DNA of 6,661 nt from Bacteroidota bacterium (GTDB lineage Bacteria > Bacteroidota > Bacteroidia > Flavobacteriales > Schleiferiaceae): contig SYCM01000041.1 of the NCBI GenBank assembly GCA_005786915.1, positions 1 through 6,661 of the forward strand, written 5' to 3'. A program made the translations under genes and the position numbers. The notes under the pieces were generated by a model that saw only the letters and a program-made list of their open reading frames with translations, was not told the origin of the DNA and did no database searches. Below, in pieces: positions 5,811-6,661 of this stretch. Each line of letters opens with the position of its first letter. Position 1 is the stretch's first letter.

Positions 5811-6661
5811 TGGCGCGCGTAGTGGTGGGGCTTTCGGGCGGCGTGGATTCGTCGGTGGCCGCCTTGCTCATGCAGCAGGCGGGCCATGAGGTCATCGGAA
5901 TCTTCATGCGAAACTGGAACGACGCGTCGCCCACCCTTGAGGACGAATGCCCGTGGATTGAAGACTCCAACGACGCCTTGCTGGTCGCTGAGAAGCTAGG
6001 GATTCCCTTTCAGGTCCTCGACCTTTCGGTGGCCTACAAGGAGCGCATCGTCGACTACATGTTTGCTGAGTACGAGGCCGGCCGCACCCCCAATCCCGAC
6101 GTGCTGTGCAACCGCGAAATCAAGTTTGATTTGTTCCTCGACGCCGCGCGGAGCCTCGGTGCTGATTTCGTTGCCACGGGCCACTACGCCCGGGTGGAGC
6201 GCGACGACGACGGCCGCATGCACCTGAGGGCGGGGCTCGACGGCGGCAAGGACCAGTCCTACTTTTTGTGCCAGCTCAACCAAGAGCAGCTGGCGCAGGC
6301 CTTGTTCCCCATTGGCGGACTTCAGAAGTCCGAGGTGCGAAGGATTGCCGCTGAAGCCGGGCTCGTGACGGCCGCCAAGAAGGATTCCCAAGGCCTGTGC
6401 TTCATTGGCCACGTGCGCCTTCCCGACTTTTTGCAGCAGCAGCTCAAGCCCAAGCGCGGCCTGATTGTGGAGATACCGCGGGATTCTGCCAAAATACAGG
6501 CCGTGGCGCCCGGCCGGCCCTGGGGTTTTGTGCCCGAAGACGGGGTCGAGGTGGGGACGCATCAGGGCGCTCACTACTTCACGGTGGGGCAGCGCAAGGG
6601 CCTGCTCGTGGGCGGAAAACCGCTGCCGCTCTTCGTGCTGGCGACGGACGTGGTGCGCAAC
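5810..6661 (+). CDS. mnmA: tRNA-specific 2-thiouridylase MnmA, 5' part (3' end outside window)
   Basis: MnmA uses ATP and a relayed persulfide sulfur to make 2-thiouridine at wobble position 34 of the tRNAs for Lys, Glu and Gln. The frame is open from the ATG to the window end, 284 codons, of an enzyme I expect to be about 390 residues in Bacteroidota. Visible in order: the ATP-binding PP-loop SGGVDSS (9-15), the ECPW and EDSNDA block (46-56), NPDVLCNREIKF (95-106) with the nucleophilic cysteine C100, the tRNA/ATP-site segment TGHYAR (123-128), KDQSYFL (148-154 by rough count), and DSQGLCFIG (192-200) with the second catalytic cysteine C197. A Bacteroidota-style insertion (about 221-248) precedes GAHYFTVGQRKGL (253-265). 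The truncated C-terminus would hold the rest of the beta-barrel domain. The ATG overlaps the preceding TGA by one base (TGATG), which suggests translational coupling. No Shine-Dalgarno is evident. Confidence 0.96.
   Translation, partial: MARVVVGLSGGVDSSVAALLMQQAGHEVIGIFMRNWNDASPTLEDECPWIEDSNDALLVAEKLGIPFQVLDLSVAYKERIVDYMFAEYEAGRTPNPDVLCNREIKFDLFLDAARSLGADFVATGHYARVERDDDGRMHLRAGLDGGKDQSYFLCQLNQEQLAQALFPIGGLQKSEVRRIAAEAGLVTAAKKDSQGLCFIGHVRLPDFLQQQLKPKRGLIVEIPRDSAKIQAVAPGRPWGFVPEDGVEVGTHQGAHYFTVGQRKGLLVGGKPLPLFVLATDVVRN

Noticed and set aside
5996..6574. 192-codon open frame on the - strand opposite mnmA
   Set aside because: The + strand here encodes clear MnmA motifs, including both catalytic cysteines. 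The antisense translation has no family features.

Overview
The window reads as ordinary chromosomal DNA of a GC-rich member of the Bacteroidota, probably a Flavobacteriales-like lineage. Three things point there. The replicative polymerase is a DnaE with a DEDDh exonuclease fused to its N-terminus and carries the SHSTCYAW-type motif I associate with this phylum. The MnmA has the ECPW / EDSNDA block and the short insertion before the GAHYFT segment that I recall from Bacteroidota enzymes. The RimO fragment reads like Bacteroidota RimO throughout. These assignments come from remembered family patterns, not from a database search.

Layout, all on the + strand: (1) bases 1-676, the 3' half of rimO (ribosomal protein S12 methylthiotransferase), cut by the window edge. 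(2) Bases 677-775, a 99-bp gap and the only real non-coding DNA here. It holds a perfect 9-mer matching the DnaA-box consensus (on the - strand), a 7-bp hairpin that may end rimO transcription, and a possible Bacteroidota-type promoter just before dnaE. (3) Bases 776-5128, dnaE, 1450 codons, exonuclease plus polymerase. (4) Bases 5130-5810, a small secreted MORN-repeat protein starting 1 nt after the dnaE stop. (5) Bases 5810-6661, mnmA (tRNA 2-thiouridylase), overlapping the previous stop by one base (TGATG) and running off the window end.

dnaE, the MORN-repeat gene and mnmA are packed tightly enough to be one transcription unit joining replication, an exported protein of unknown role and tRNA modification. 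rimO is co-oriented but set off by the gap. No mobile element, CRISPR array, tRNA or rRNA was seen.

I do not see a wholly new system. The points most worth a second look are the DnaA box upstream of the polymerase gene, the pairing of an intact fused exonuclease with a PHP domain that has lost most expected metal ligands, and the exported MORN-repeat protein wedged between two housekeeping genes.
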